57,597 nt of DNA. Origin: Acidimicrobiales bacterium. Lineage in GTDB: Bacteria; Actinomycetota; Acidimicrobiia; Acidimicrobiales; SZUA-35. The number at the start of each line of letters is the position of its first letter. Within the stretch, counting starts at the first letter, position 1. The notes under the pieces are model-generated. The model was given only the letters and a program-made list of their open reading frames with translations, did not search any database and had not been told where the DNA came from. The stretch is from positions 99,319-156,915 of the forward strand of contig JAHDCC010000004.1 of the NCBI GenBank assembly GCA_020630065.1, read 5' to 3'. Both the position numbers and the translations under genes were made by a program. Of this stretch, positions 57,533 to 57,597 are shown piece after piece.

Positions 57533-57597
57533 CAAGTCCGGTCTTCCACGGGTGGTCACCATCCAATTGGCTCACTCAAACCCTTTACAACAATCGT

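Noticed and set aside
1-57597. tRNA/rRNA genes, CRISPR arrays, insertion sequences, prophage or secondary-metabolite cluster
   Set aside because: None was recognised on reading both strands; GGTTCGA-like words fall inside coding genes and no transposase or repeat-spacer pattern is present. A dedicated tRNA scan could not be run.

Overview
This window looks like chromosome from an actinobacterium of moderate GC content, most likely class Acidimicrobiia or a close relative (inference). Actinobacterial pointers seen in the sequence are an S-(hydroxymethyl)mycothiol dehydrogenase, a short epsilon subunit behind an acyl-CoA carboxylase beta subunit, a LigC-type ligase with its PrimPol partner, a YtrA-like GntR regulator, many GTG/TTG starts, and several genes that seem to be read from leaderless transcripts (a TANNNT -10 box 6-8 bases before the start codon and no Shine-Dalgarno). 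No tRNA, rRNA, CRISPR array, transposase or prophage was recognised.

Layout. 1-3.1 kb: a putative antitoxin-like DNA-binding protein with the first 27 codons of its partner, then a secreted metalloprotease with DUF4214 repeats. 3.3-27.4 kb: a continuous respiratory block. It opens with a diiron quinol oxidase of the plastid-terminal-oxidase/AOX type and a divergent membrane-anchored monohaem cytochrome c. Then comes a seven-gene operon: small membrane protein, 2x[4Fe-4S] ferredoxin, a split b6/subunit-IV type cytochrome b, Rieske protein, dihaem cytochrome c, and an unknown membrane protein. A complete nuoA-N set (14 subunits of complex I) follows in canonical order. 27.5-32.4 kb: vapBC with a clear palindromic operator, an AAA+ ATPase with an unusual N-terminal domain, formaldehyde detoxification genes (mscR and an MBL-fold hydrolase), and a three-gene operon of very small proteins behind a MerR-type promoter. 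32.5-36.2 kb: two unknown membrane proteins with a YtrA-like regulator, then a membrane-anchored thioredoxin-fold protein with a TetR regulator. 36.2-41.5 kb: an amino-acid permease fused to regulatory domains, beside trkH and trkA. 41.6-49.5 kb: a membrane-fused spermidine-synthase-like protein, an ankyrin lipoprotein, PrimPol and LigC separated by a haloalkane-dehalogenase-like gene, and secreted/membrane unknowns. 49.7-52.8 kb: acyl-CoA carboxylase beta and epsilon subunits, then a twice-frameshifted YndJ-DUF1990 gene. 53.2-57.5 kb: a sugar/sugar-acid cluster (lactonase, hydroxypyruvate-isomerase-like protein, SDR, 6-phosphogluconate dehydrogenase).

How it works together. The respiratory block could carry electrons from NADH (complex I) to quinone, then either directly to oxygen (PTOX-like oxidase) or through a b6-type complex to c-type cytochromes. 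The cytochrome b keeps the histidine spacing of cytochrome b6 and a cysteine at the position that holds haem c(i) in b6f complexes, and a ferredoxin gene lies in the same operon. NDH-1, a b6-like complex, ferredoxin and a PTOX-like oxidase side by side recall the chlororespiratory/cyclic electron-flow parts list of plastids, here in a non-photosynthetic setting as far as the window shows. A short N-terminal motif ('IPEHLL.RSK') is shared by two cytochrome-complex proteins and may be a docking signal. These are the most interesting parts of the window.
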